In this document: positions 1 through 7,733 of the stretch, one piece after another | Layout: every line of letters begins with the position of its first letter | Numbering within the stretch: position 1 is the first letter of the stretch | Assembly (NCBI GenBank): GCA_014804615.1 | Contig: JAAUZL010000012.1 | Location: 181,805 to 225,859, forward strand | Length of the DNA stretch: 44,055 nucleotides | Reading direction: 5' to 3' | From: Lachnospiraceae bacterium | GTDB lineage: Bacteria; Bacillota; Clostridia; Lachnospirales; Lachnospiraceae | The notes under the pieces: model-generated | What the model saw: only the letters and a program-made list of their open reading frames with translations | The model's database searches: none | What the model was told of the DNA's origin: nothing | Position numbers and translations under genes: made by a program

Positions 1-208
1 ACGCATCTGACTACCTACACGTCGTTTCCGGCTGACCCGGACTATTATGTCTGTACAGTGACTTGTCGTCAGTTTCCTAACTTGACATTCGCTCCACGGA
101 AAACCTGCCACGTGGGCAGCAACCTCACGCTTCACAGCTATCATGCCACAGCACAAACTAGTATATATGAAGTTTTTGGTAAATGCAAGAAAAAAAGTGC
201 AAAAGAAA

Positions 209-237
209 TTGTTTTTTTTGGGATACAATGTTATACT
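209..237 (+). promoter_or_regulatory. possible promoter upstream of the methyltransferase gene
   Basis: TTGTTT at 209-214 and TATACT at 232-237 are separated by 17 bp, a reasonable sigma-A spacing. A transcript from here would start near 244 and carry the inverted-repeat element at 253-365 as its 5' leader before the gene at 421. This rests on pattern only. The T-rich surroundings make chance matches easy, and a second TATAAT at 385-390 has no convincing -35 box. Confidence 0.35.
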
Positions 238-252
238 TGTCGAGTATGGCAG

Positions 253-365
253 GCGCAAATGTTACATAAGCTCTTCGTCCCTGCGCAAACTCGCGCCCAT
301 CTCGCTTTGCGAACTCGGCGCTCAAACAGTGCTTCGGGACAGCAGAGTTAATGTAACATCTGCGC
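253..365 (+). repeat. long imperfect inverted repeat, intergenic
   Basis: The outer arms GCGCAAATGTTACAT (253-267) and ATGTAACATCTGCGC (351-365) are complementary over 15 bp with one mismatch. The 83-base interior holds further complementary pieces such as GTCCC with GGGAC and CGCAAA with TTTGCG, so a branched fold is possible. It lies just ahead of the methyltransferase gene and may be an RNA leader or a small palindromic mobile repeat. No T-run follows, so it is not a simple terminator. The remainder of 1-420 shows no gene: the overlapping open frames there have no clear ribosome binding site and no family resemblance. Confidence 0.55.
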
Positions 366-420
366 GGCAGTTATATCTCGACATTATAATAATGATATCA
401 CAAGGACTGGTGAAAATTCA

Positions 421-1296
421 ATGTGGATCGCAGACAACTGGAAGGACTATGAAGTAATCGACTGCTCGAAGGGAGAGAAGCTGGAGCGCTGGGGCGAATA
501 CCTCTTAGTGCGTCCGGATCCCCAGGTCATCTGGGACACCCCCAGAACGGACGGGCGCTGGAAAAAGAAAAACGGTCACTACCACCGCAGCTCCAAAGGC
601 GGCGGCGAATGGGAATTTTTTCATCTGCCCCAGGAGTGGAGCATCGAATACCGCTCTCTCACCTTCCGCCTGAAGCCCTTCAGCTTCAAACATACCGGAC
701 TTTTCCCCGAACAGGCCGTGAACTGGGACTGGTTTTCTTCTATTATAAAGGATGCCCGGACAAAAGCGCCGGACAAGCCCTTCAAAGTCTTAAACCTCTT
801 CGCTTACACGGGCGGCGCGTCGCTTGCCGCCGCATCCGCCGGTGCTTCTGTCACCCATGTGGACGCCTCCAAGGGAATGGTGTCCTGGGCAAAAGAAAAC
901 GCCGCTGCCTCCGGCCTCTCGGATGCTCCCATCCGCTGGCTGGTAGATGACTGCGTAAAATTCGTGGAGCGTGAGATCCGTCGGGGAAACACCTACGACG
1001 GCATTATCATGGACCCGCCCTCCTACGGCCGCGGGCCAAAGGGCGAGATCTGGAAGATCGAGGAGAATATTTTCCCCTTTATCTGTCTGGCGGCAAAGCT
1101 GCTGTCAAAGGACGCAAGATTCTTCCTGGTAAATTCCTACACCACCGGGTTACAGCCCGCCGTGCTCACCTACATGATCCACACGGCCCTTGTCCCTCAG
1201 TTTGGCGGTCATGTTGAGTCCTCAGAAATCGGACTTCCCGTCACCACAAGCGGTCTGGTGCTGCCCTGCGGCGCCTCCGGCAGATGGTTTACATAA
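421..1296 (+). CDS. class I SAM-dependent RNA methyltransferase, RlmI/RlmK-like
   Basis: This 291-residue cytosolic protein resembles the catalytic half of RlmI/RlmK-type enzymes (Methyltrans_SAM family), which methylate 23S rRNA bases. Seen in the sequence: VLNLFAYTGGASLAAA near residue 122, the glycine-rich SAM-binding motif I; HVDASKGMVSWAKENA, the motif II acidic strand; and DPPSYGRGPKGE near residue 199, the motif IV DPPS catalytic signature typical of this group. There is no PUA-type or THUMP RNA-binding domain, so it is a short stand-alone version. The ATG is chosen at the start of the homologous region; the ribosome binding site (AAGGA, about 13 bases upstream) is weak. Its last 8 bp overlap the tail of the convergent TraX-family gene. 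The family is confident; the exact rRNA target is not known. Confidence 0.88.
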   Translation: MWIADNWKDYEVIDCSKGEKLERWGEYLLVRPDPQVIWDTPRTDGRWKKKNGHYHRSSKGGGEWEFFHLPQEWSIEYRSLTFRLKPFSFKHTGLFPEQAVNWDWFSSIIKDARTKAPDKPFKVLNLFAYTGGASLAAASAGASVTHVDASKGMVSWAKENAAASGLSDAPIRWLVDDCVKFVEREIRRGNTYDGIIMDPPSYGRGPKGEIWKIEENIFPFICLAAKLLSKDARFFLVNSYTTGLQPAVLTYMIHTALVPQFGGHVESSEIGLPVTTSGLVLPCGASGRWFT

Positions 1297-2107
1297 CTCC
1301 AGTCAGTTTTGCAATCCCGTACAGGAAAAGCAGGTGTACCGGATAGAAGCCATAATAAAAGAACTTAGGAAGCTGTTTTCCCCTCTCCCCACTGTAAACG
1401 CCGATCAGGAGAAAGGCGAAGAGCCCATACATCTCCCGGATGGAAGACCAAAACAACTTGTCCGCTGTATAGCTTCCTGTGTAACGTATTATATTGGAGC
1501 TCCAAGTACCGAACAGCATGACCAGTCCCACCGCCATAAACCTGACACCCTCGTCCCTGCCACGCGTCAGATAAAAGGTGAGAATGAGCAGAACTCCCAT
1601 AAAACGGTAATCTGTCGCTCCATAAAACGCGGCAGCACAGGCCGCCGCCACAGTTAAGAAACGTCCAACTGCGGATAAAACTCTCCCGCAGTAGGAGAGA
1701 TATTCCCAAATCGTTAACACCAACACTCCAATAAGCAATGTCCAATATATATTTTGGCCTTCCCAGTCAATCAGTTCTCCCGAAAAAGCCAAATCAAAAG
1801 GAATTTCCGACAGCAATGCAAACAGGAACAGGCGCAACAGAAACCGTGCTCTGCTTCTTGTGCGAAGAAATCCCTCCACGATCAAAAAAGCAAACAGAAT
1901 AAAAGCGATCCTTCCCACAGCTCTGCCCGCACGATAAACCGGCACCAGCTTCGGATCCCAGGCACCGTTTACCGTATGAATGCTCATATAATTCAAAAAA
2001 ATGATTGCAAAAAAATGGTCTATGAACATGGAGACATAAGCAATGTTCTTTAACACCGCACCTGTCAGTATCTTATCTCTTTCTCCGTTTCTGTGTAAAT
2101 CTTTCAT
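1289..2107 (-). CDS. TraX-family integral membrane protein
   Basis: This 272-residue protein is almost entirely hydrophobic with about eight predicted membrane segments. It carries the TraX family pattern: LKNIAYVSMFIDHFFA near the N-terminus with the conserved IDH, then GRAVGRIAFILFAFLIVEG and a SEIPFDL segment. TraX of plasmid F is needed for N-acetylation of pilin, but chromosomal Firmicutes homologues sit away from conjugation genes and probably acetylate another substrate; that is inference. GGGGAAAACAG precedes the ATG. No conjugation gene is nearby. The gene faces the methyltransferase and the two 3' ends overlap by 8 bp. Confidence 0.88.
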   Translation of the reverse strand: MKDLHRNGERDKILTGAVLKNIAYVSMFIDHFFAIIFLNYMSIHTVNGAWDPKLVPVYRAGRAVGRIAFILFAFLIVEGFLRTRSRARFLLRLFLFALLSEIPFDLAFSGELIDWEGQNIYWTLLIGVLVLTIWEYLSYCGRVLSAVGRFLTVAAACAAAFYGATDYRFMGVLLILTFYLTRGRDEGVRFMAVGLVMLFGTWSSNIIRYTGSYTADKLFWSSIREMYGLFAFLLIGVYSGERGKQLPKFFYYGFYPVHLLFLYGIAKLTGVM

Positions 2108-2127
2108 CTGTTTTCCCCAAATTTGAA

Positions 2128-2158
2128 GGGCTCCTGCTATTTTTCATAGCAAAAGCCC
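2128..2158. terminator. intergenic hairpin between the coiled-coil protein gene and the TraX-family gene
   Basis: GGGCT pairs with AGCCC and TGCTAT with ATAGCA around a short loop. The hairpin follows the stop of the gene at 2174 and precedes the TraX start at 2107 on the minus strand. The minus strand downstream reads TTCAAATTT rather than a clean U-run, so termination would be weak. It may be a partial terminator or a leader structure. Confidence 0.45.
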
Positions 2159-2173
2159 GTTCTGCTTCCTCAT

Positions 2174-3049
2174 TTACGCCAATGCATCCACACTTCCACC
2201 CACTAACTCTGCCGCCGACTGTCCGACTTCTGTGGAAACCGGAATATCCACCCCATCAAGCTCCAGGGAAACCGCCGGATTCACAGCCTGCTGTGCTATC
2301 TGCTGTGCTGCCTGCTGTACACTCGCCTTCTCCCTCTCCAGCTTGTTGAACAGAGATTTCAGGTACTTCATATCCGCTTCCACGATATCTTTCATCTCGT
2401 CAGAACGGTGTTTCTTGCGGAGATTATCCACCTCCTCGGGTGACATCTCCTGCTCCGTGGCTCCCATGTACTCCTTCATCAGATCATTGGCGCCGCCGGT
2501 CTCCTCCATCTCCTGCATGAGCTTCTCGTACTCCTCCATGAGTTCCTCAAGCTTTTCCATTTCTTCTTCGGTCGCATTTTCCATGGATTCTTCGAGTTTC
2601 TTTATCTGCTCGTCATCATCCGAACCGGCACCGTTCTCGACCAGGCCCTTTCCGGTTGCCGCCGCCTTCTCCTCTTCCTCCAGATGTTTCTTCTTTCTGC
2701 GGGCGATCCGCTCCATCTTTCTGGCATGGATAATCGCATGGCGAAGATCTGTCTCGTCATATTTGCCGCTCATCTGTTTGCGCAGAAGAGAAACCACCTC
2801 TTCCCGCGCCTTGGTTATCACTCTGCGCGCTCCCGTGGAGGTGTTATTCATTGTGATCTGCCTTGAAATCTTCTTGTAATTATAGTTTAACTTCTTTTTC
2901 TTAGTAGATTTGCTCTTTTGGATCCTGATGGCGCTCATCGTTTTGTTCGCCGCCAGGCTGCCGCACTCATTCTTGATATCCTGCTTCGTTCTCCGTGTAT
3001 AGGGATCCGCCGATGCAGACACAGGCGTAGTAGCCACTTCCATGCCCAT
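2174..3049 (-). CDS. coiled-coil protein of unknown function
   Basis: I do not recognise a characterised function. The 291 residues have no signal peptide or membrane segment and are strongly charged. A basic stretch (KSKSTKKKKLNYNYKKISRQI) lies in the N-terminal third, followed by KMERIARRKKKHLEEEEK and a long acidic Glu/Met-rich coiled coil (EESMENATEEEMEKLEELME). The C-terminus is Ala/Gln/Val-rich. The ATG at 3049 is chosen because AAGGAGG sits 7 bases upstream; an upstream in-frame ATG at 3106 has no ribosome binding site. The tyrosine-rich NYNYKKISRQI core followed by a helical region resembles conserved hypothetical proteins I associate with Lachnospiraceae, but no role can be assigned. 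Single gene between MATE and TraX-family genes. Confidence 0.75.
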   Translation of the reverse strand: MGMEVATTPVSASADPYTRRTKQDIKNECGSLAANKTMSAIRIQKSKSTKKKKLNYNYKKISRQITMNNTSTGARRVITKAREEVVSLLRKQMSGKYDETDLRHAIIHARKMERIARRKKKHLEEEEKAAATGKGLVENGAGSDDDEQIKKLEESMENATEEEMEKLEELMEEYEKLMQEMEETGGANDLMKEYMGATEQEMSPEEVDNLRKKHRSDEMKDIVEADMKYLKSLFNKLEREKASVQQAAQQIAQQAVNPAVSLELDGVDIPVSTEVGQSAAELVGGSVDALA

Positions 3050-3155
3050 ACCCAATCCTCCTTGATTGCTGTCAAACCGGTAACTCCATTTACCATAGAC
3101 TTCCATATATTATATAAAATATATCGACTCGTCCGTCCCTAATATTAAGACCTCA

Positions 3156-4490
3156 CTATAACTTCCGCATCCAATTTTTCCTCCGAAAAATCAAAACAGA
3201 TAAAAGCAGTCTGACCGCTTCCTCCAGAGACAGGATAAAATACACCTGCGGGATCGGGAGCCGCCATACAAAGGCCGCCAAAAGCCCCAGAGGTACACCA
3301 AACACCCATGTGCCGATCAGATCGATCCACATCACATAACGAGTCATCCCCCCGCTCCTGATAATGCCGCCGCCCAGAATCATATTCTGTACCTTAATAG
3401 GAGAGATTATGGCGAAAACAGCTAAAATCTGATATGCCGTACTCTGAACAGACAATTCCACATTATAAATTGAAACATAAGACTGCCCCACGACAAGCAA
3501 TAGAATGGAAAGGATCATTGATCCTGCAGCCCCGCATCCCATAAGTCGTTTGCCATCACGATAAGCCGCTGTATAATCCTCCTTCCCCAAATGTCTGCCG
3601 ATCATGATGCCCGCCGCCTGAGACACTCCGCTGAGCAGCCCGATCATCAATCCCTGCACCGGCCCTGTCATTGTCATCGCCGCGCAGGGCTCTGTTCCCA
3701 AATGCCCGTAAATACTCCCATACACATTTTCACCCAGACTCCACATAAACTCACAGATCAGAATCGGCGAGAGAATTCCCAGATACCGCCTCCAGGCTTC
3801 TCCCGGCATGGAGAGACCGGACCTGGATTTTATGCCCTTCCCGGAAAAGCAAAAATAAGCGGCAGTCACGGCAAAGGCCGCCGTCTGCGCGATCACGCTG
3901 GCCAAGGCCGCGCCCCGCACCCCCATAGCCGGAAAGCCTCCGTATCCGAAAATAAGAAGATAATTCAGACCTGTGTTCAGAAGTACAGAAAAAAAGCTTG
4001 CCGCCAGAGGTAATGCCGCTTTCCCGATACACCGTAAAAACACTGCCATTATAGTAGACATTGCAACAGGCAAAAAGGAAAATGCATAAATCCGCAGATA
4101 GACCGTTGCCTGCGCTTTTACCGCCTCATCCCGGGTATACAGCGCCATGATTCTGTGTGGGAAGATACAACACACCATCATAAAGGCTGCTGCCAGAAAA
4201 AGACTCAAAAGCAGATTCAGGTAAAAACCCCGCTCTATCCCCTTCTCATCCTTTGCCCCCACATACTGCGCCACCATAATACCTGCTGCCGCCGCTACCG
4301 CACCCAGCACCACTGTGTAGAGGGACGCAAACTTTCCTCCCAGCCCAATTCCCGCAATGCTCTCACTGCCCAGCTGTCCAATCATGATCTGATCCACTAC
4401 GCCGAAGGATGACTGCAAAAGAGCCTGCAGAGTCACCGGCAGCGCTATGCTGATTAAATCTGTACGAAATTGCTTTGTTCCGTTTTTCAT
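3156..4490 (-). CDS. MATE-family multidrug/metabolite exporter
   Basis: This membrane protein of about 444 residues and roughly twelve transmembrane helices would exchange Na+ or H+ for organic cations or drugs. The MATE signature is visible near the N-terminus: LPVTLQALLQSSFGVVDQIM followed by IGQLGSESIAGIGLGGKF, with a second half repeating the layout (PILICEFMWSLGENVYGSIYG). The ATG at 4490 has GGGGGAAGAG directly upstream; an in-frame ATG 12 bases earlier would remove that site from its leader. It starts essentially at the end of the LacI-type regulator gene, so the two are co-transcribed, and the regulator is the likeliest controller of the pump. The substrate cannot be read from the sequence. 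Confidence 0.92.
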   Translation of the reverse strand: MKNGTKQFRTDLISIALPVTLQALLQSSFGVVDQIMIGQLGSESIAGIGLGGKFASLYTVVLGAVAAAAGIMVAQYVGAKDEKGIERGFYLNLLLSLFLAAAFMMVCCIFPHRIMALYTRDEAVKAQATVYLRIYAFSFLPVAMSTIMAVFLRCIGKAALPLAASFFSVLLNTGLNYLLIFGYGGFPAMGVRGAALASVIAQTAAFAVTAAYFCFSGKGIKSRSGLSMPGEAWRRYLGILSPILICEFMWSLGENVYGSIYGHLGTEPCAAMTMTGPVQGLMIGLLSGVSQAAGIMIGRHLGKEDYTAAYRDGKRLMGCGAAGSMILSILLLVVGQSYVSIYNVELSVQSTAYQILAVFAIISPIKVQNMILGGGIIRSGGMTRYVMWIDLIGTWVFGVPLGLLAAFVWRLPIPQVYFILSLEEAVRLLLSVLIFRRKNWMRKL

Positions 4491-4503
4491 CTCTTCCCCC
4501 ATG

Positions 4504-5505
4504 TCAAAGTTTTTTTACACTGTCTCGCTCCACTAGCTGTACGGGAAGCACCTCCCGCATGTCTCCTTCTCTGCCCTCCCGGAGCCTTTGCAGCGCCCGC
4601 ACCGACATCTCTGCACGTTTCGCCGCATCCTGCTTTACCGTGGTAAGACGAGGAAAACAGGTTTCACAGAGGGCGTTATCGTCAAAACCCACCACCGACA
4701 TCTCCCCTGGTACCGAAATTCCCTGCTCTTGTAGAAAATGGATCAGCTCTGCCGCATAGACATCCGACACGGCAAAGGCCGCCGTACACTTTTGGATTCT
4801 CTGCAGGTTTTCCTTGTAGAAAGCATAACGCTTAGCCCTTTGCATAGGCACCTGCAAAAAGTCAGTCTGTCCGTCCTCAAAACCTTCCCGAAAGCCCTCC
4901 ATTCTCTCCTGATCCATACAGATACTATTGTCCGAGATGAGGAGTGCCTGCCGATGTCTCATTCTCCGCAGATACGCACCCACCTGACGGCCACCGTCAA
5001 AGTTATCGATTATCAGATTACAGATTTTCTCGTTTTCTGCAAAATAACCGTCATAAACCACAAAGGGGATGTGCATTTTTTCCCGCAGCTTCTGGTAATC
5101 GTTCTCACAAAAGCCCAAAAGCACCAACCCCTCCATATTCCACATAGAAGCGAAGCGCTCCACCTCACTCCATTCCTGCGCCGTCTTTACCATCATAAAA
5201 TAGTCTGCCTGTTCCAGTGCGGATAATAAAGCATTCAGGGAGGACGCTACAAAAGCATCTTCCAGCGTCTTTCCCTCATACTTCTCATGATCGTTCACCA
5301 CCACACCGATAATGCGGGAAGAGTTCTGCGCCAACAGGATTCCCGCCATGCTGGGAATATAGCGCCGCTCTTCCAAGAGTTCCTGCACCCGCTTCACCGT
5401 CTCATCCGATATCTTCTTCGTTTTCCCGTGGATCACATTGGAGACTGTGGCAGTACTCAACCCCAGTTCCTCTGCAATATCCACGATCCGTACTCTCTCT
5501 GCCAT
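4504..5505 (-). CDS. LacI/GalR-family transcriptional regulator
   Basis: This 333-residue DNA-binding repressor has an N-terminal LacI helix-turn-helix (VRIVDIAEELGLSTATVSNV, residues 5-24), a hinge helix (IPSMAGILLAQ) and a periplasmic-binding-protein-like sensor core ending in VVGFDDNALCETCFPRLTTV, the usual family C-terminal pattern. The hinge segment reads YIPSMAGILLAQNSSRIIGVV as in the family, so a sugar or nucleoside effector is expected but not identifiable. It is first in a two-gene operon with the MATE exporter, only 1 bp apart. A promoter (5567-5595) and an adjacent palindrome with a central CG (5598-5613) suggest autoregulation. Confidence 0.93.
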   Translation of the reverse strand: MAERVRIVDIAEELGLSTATVSNVIHGKTKKISDETVKRVQELLEERRYIPSMAGILLAQNSSRIIGVVVNDHEKYEGKTLEDAFVASSLNALLSALEQADYFMMVKTAQEWSEVERFASMWNMEGLVLLGFCENDYQKLREKMHIPFVVYDGYFAENEKICNLIIDNFDGGRQVGAYLRRMRHRQALLISDNSICMDQERMEGFREGFEDGQTDFLQVPMQRAKRYAFYKENLQRIQKCTAAFAVSDVYAAELIHFLQEQGISVPGEMSVVGFDDNALCETCFPRLTTVKQDAAKRAEMSVRALQRLREGREGDMREVLPVQLVERDSVKKL

Positions 5506-5566
5506 ATACCTGTTCTTTCTCCTCTAAACCGATAGCTGATTTATTCCCGCATATCTTTCACAATAG

Positions 5567-5595
5567 ATTGTAATCGCATCTTTGCTTAAACTCAA
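5567..5595 (-). promoter_or_regulatory. sigma-A promoter of the LacI-type regulator/MATE operon
   Basis: On the minus strand TTGAGT (5590-5595) and TACAAT (5567-5572) are spaced by exactly 17 bp, about 60 bp ahead of the regulator's ATG. This is one of the cleaner promoter matches in the window. The candidate operator lies immediately upstream of the -35 box. Confidence 0.7.
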
Positions 5596-5597
5596 TA

Positions 5598-5613
5598 GGT
5601 TAAACGCGTAACC
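5598..5613. promoter_or_regulatory. candidate LacI-family operator
   Basis: GGTTAAACGCGTAACC is palindromic in its outer five bases on each side and has the central CG usual for LacI-family operators. It abuts the -35 box of the promoter of a LacI-family gene, fitting autoregulation. Assignment is inference from position and symmetry. Confidence 0.45.
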
Positions 5614-5618
5614 CATTC

Positions 5619-5672
5619 CAAAAAAGAAGCGTATCCGCAGACAATTTTTAGACAAATTGCTACGATACGCTT
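5619..5672 (-). terminator. intrinsic terminator of the EAL-domain gene
   Basis: AAGCGTATC and GATACGCTT form a perfect 9-bp outer stem (5627-5635 with 5664-5672), with CAATTT/AAATTG pairing inside. On the minus strand the hairpin is followed by CTTTTTTGG. It lies 26 bp past the stop of the EAL-domain gene and insulates it from the LacI/MATE operon. Confidence 0.8.
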
Positions 5673-5697
5673 TTCACTATACTACTCTTCCTGTTTT

Positions 5698-7626
5698 TTA
5701 GGCCCTTACTTCCAAAAAGCGGATAAACTCCGGCTTCGGCAGGGGCTTCGAGAAGAAATATCCCTGAATAAAGTCACATTTCAATTCCGTAAAGAAATCC
5801 AGCATTTCCTGTGTCTCGATTCCTTCTACCACGATCTCCATATTGATATCCTTGAGCATTGCCACCGTATTCTTAAGAACCACCCGCATCTTGGGATTGT
5901 GCTGGTCATCCACAAAGGATTTATCCAGTTTAATGATCTTAACGGGCATCTGGATCACGCGTTTGATATTAGAATAGCCTGTCCCATAATCATCCAAAGA
6001 GAAGGAAACACCCGCCTGTTCCAGCTTCCTCAGATTTTCCTCCAGAATCTCCTGCATATGGCTTGCGCTTGCCGCGGTCTCGGTGATCTCCAGATTGATC
6101 GCCTCAGTCGGGACACGGTATCTTGCCATGATCCCCAGCACATTGTCCGCCAGATTTCCACGCATACACTGCGCTACCGACAGATTCACCTCTATGTATT
6201 CCACCCCCAGCGCACGAAACTCACTGCTTGAGATAAAACGACACACCTCTTCCAGCACATAATCTCCGATCCTGTGTATGGCACCGCTTTTCTCCGCCGC
6301 CGTGACTATGATCTCCGGCGAGATAAATCCATAGGTGGGATCAAACAATCTAAGTAATGCCTCCGCAGAAACAAACCGCCCCTTCTCCACCGAATAGATC
6401 GGCTGGTAATACACCTGAAACCGTTTAAATTCCAAAGCTTCCTCGATGATCTTGTCAATGTTGCTGTGAATTTGAACCAAATCCTTATGGAAGATATCCT
6501 CCACGTGCATGACCCGTCTCTCATATTTAAGCTTCTCATGGAAGTCCGTACCAAAGGTCATGAGCATTTTAAAATCTGTGATCTCCTCCGGGCAGCGCGC
6601 CAGCACCACAAAAGGCTGACGAGTGATATCCAGATCGTTGAAATCCATTTTTTCTTTCAGGCTCTCCACCAGCATATCCGCCGCCTTGACCGCTCTGTCA
6701 TGGTGTCTCTCATTAAACACAATGCGAAATCGTCCCCGATCCAGATAATACACTTCTCCCTTATTACCCAAAAGTCTATTGATTCTGCGAATCTGCTCCA
6801 CCACATCCTCCAGTACAAGCATCGCAAAATCATATCCCATCATGGCGTGAACCGAAGAAAAATTCCCGAGATTGAGCATGACCACATCCACGTTTTTTCC
6901 ATTCCGGTAGTTCCGCTTCATAGCGTTCGCATATGCGCTGTATTTCAAAAACTGCGTGTCAGAATCTATGATCTGCTCCGGCCGCTGAACCCCGATGCTT
7001 ATCAAGAGCAGGCCGATCGCGCCACCGTACATCTCCACCAGCATAGTGGGATACAGCATCTGGATCATCACCGCTATCAAGCCAATCGGCATATACGACA
7101 GAAAGATAAGTGTTTTAGAAAACTCCAGCAGTTCCCGGTAATAGATCACATAACCAAGCACAAAAATCATATAAACCGCAATGACTGCATAAATCAGGGA
7201 AAACCACTCGCCCCGCTGATACCCCGAATCCACCGTAAACATCTTATTGGTGAGCGGATTTGTGACCAGAGTCGCAAACAAAACCAGATAGGGCATGCAG
7301 AGCGCAAACCGAATCCAGAAACTCTTTCTAATCTTATGCCAGGTATCTGTGAGACTGATCACAAACAGGGCATACAGCGGCACCGTAAAATTATGTATGA
7401 TCAGATACCCGCAATGCGCCGCATAAAGTGCCGGCAGATTCGTAGAATTTGCGTTGTCAAGGGCAACTGCCCAGATATCAAACACCGTGGCCAGCCAGGT
7501 AAATGAAGTAAATACCAAAAACAGCCGATTCTGCGTCCCACTCGTCATCTTGCGCAAAATGCAGGATACGATGAGTATGGTCAATATCAATAATGCCGCA
7601 ATATCAAAACTAAGACTTTTTCCCAT
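5698..7626 (-). CDS. membrane-anchored cyclic-di-GMP phosphodiesterase (7TM-GGDEF-like-EAL)
   Basis: This protein of about 642 residues has an N-terminal block of about seven membrane helices (roughly residues 1-210), then a degenerate GGDEF domain whose signature reads DRGRF, so it should not make c-di-GMP, and a C-terminal EAL domain (about 390-640). The EAL domain keeps the catalytic signatures: AEALLRL, NLEITET, SLDDYGTGYSN, IKLDKSF, VEGIET and QGYFFSKPLP. It is therefore predicted to hydrolyse c-di-GMP to pGpG. The start at 7626 is preferred because AAGGG lies 6-7 bases upstream; the open frame extends 18 codons further without such a site. The membrane block presumably senses a signal. 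Single gene with its own terminator. Confidence 0.9.
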   Translation of the reverse strand: MGKSLSFDIAALLILTILIVSCILRKMTSGTQNRLFLVFTSFTWLATVFDIWAVALDNANSTNLPALYAAHCGYLIIHNFTVPLYALFVISLTDTWHKIRKSFWIRFALCMPYLVLFATLVTNPLTNKMFTVDSGYQRGEWFSLIYAVIAVYMIFVLGYVIYYRELLEFSKTLIFLSYMPIGLIAVMIQMLYPTMLVEMYGGAIGLLLISIGVQRPEQIIDSDTQFLKYSAYANAMKRNYRNGKNVDVVMLNLGNFSSVHAMMGYDFAMLVLEDVVEQIRRINRLLGNKGEVYYLDRGRFRIVFNERHHDRAVKAADMLVESLKEKMDFNDLDITRQPFVVLARCPEEITDFKMLMTFGTDFHEKLKYERRVMHVEDIFHKDLVQIHSNIDKIIEEALEFKRFQVYYQPIYSVEKGRFVSAEALLRLFDPTYGFISPEIIVTAAEKSGAIHRIGDYVLEEVCRFISSSEFRALGVEYIEVNLSVAQCMRGNLADNVLGIMARYRVPTEAINLEITETAASASHMQEILEENLRKLEQAGVSFSLDDYGTGYSNIKRVIQMPVKIIKLDKSFVDDQHNPKMRVVLKNTVAMLKDINMEIVVEGIETQEMLDFFTELKCDFIQGYFFSKPLPKPEFIRFLEVRA

Positions 7627-7733
7627 AGCTTTTCCCTTATTTTCTATAAAACCAGTAAGACATGCTGGGTCTGCGTCCATTATACCAAAATTAGGGAAAA
7701 AAGGAAAGCCTTCCGCAAAGAATCTCCACCGCT

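Noticed and set aside
58-457. Two overlapping open frames left of the methyltransferase gene
   Set aside because: No ribosome binding site, no protein-like composition or family motif, and they run through the inverted repeat; treated as non-coding.
1289-2107. TraX-family gene as a sign of a conjugative element
   Set aside because: No relaxase, coupling protein or other transfer gene in the window; chromosomal TraX homologues are common in Firmicutes.
2232-2879. Long Ser/Cys/Phe-rich plus-strand frame
   Set aside because: Mirror image of the acidic coiled-coil gene on the other strand; composition is that of an antisense shadow.
6466-7506. 346-codon plus-strand frame, rich in His/Ile/Arg
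   Set aside because: Antisense to the EAL-domain gene; no motif or start signal.
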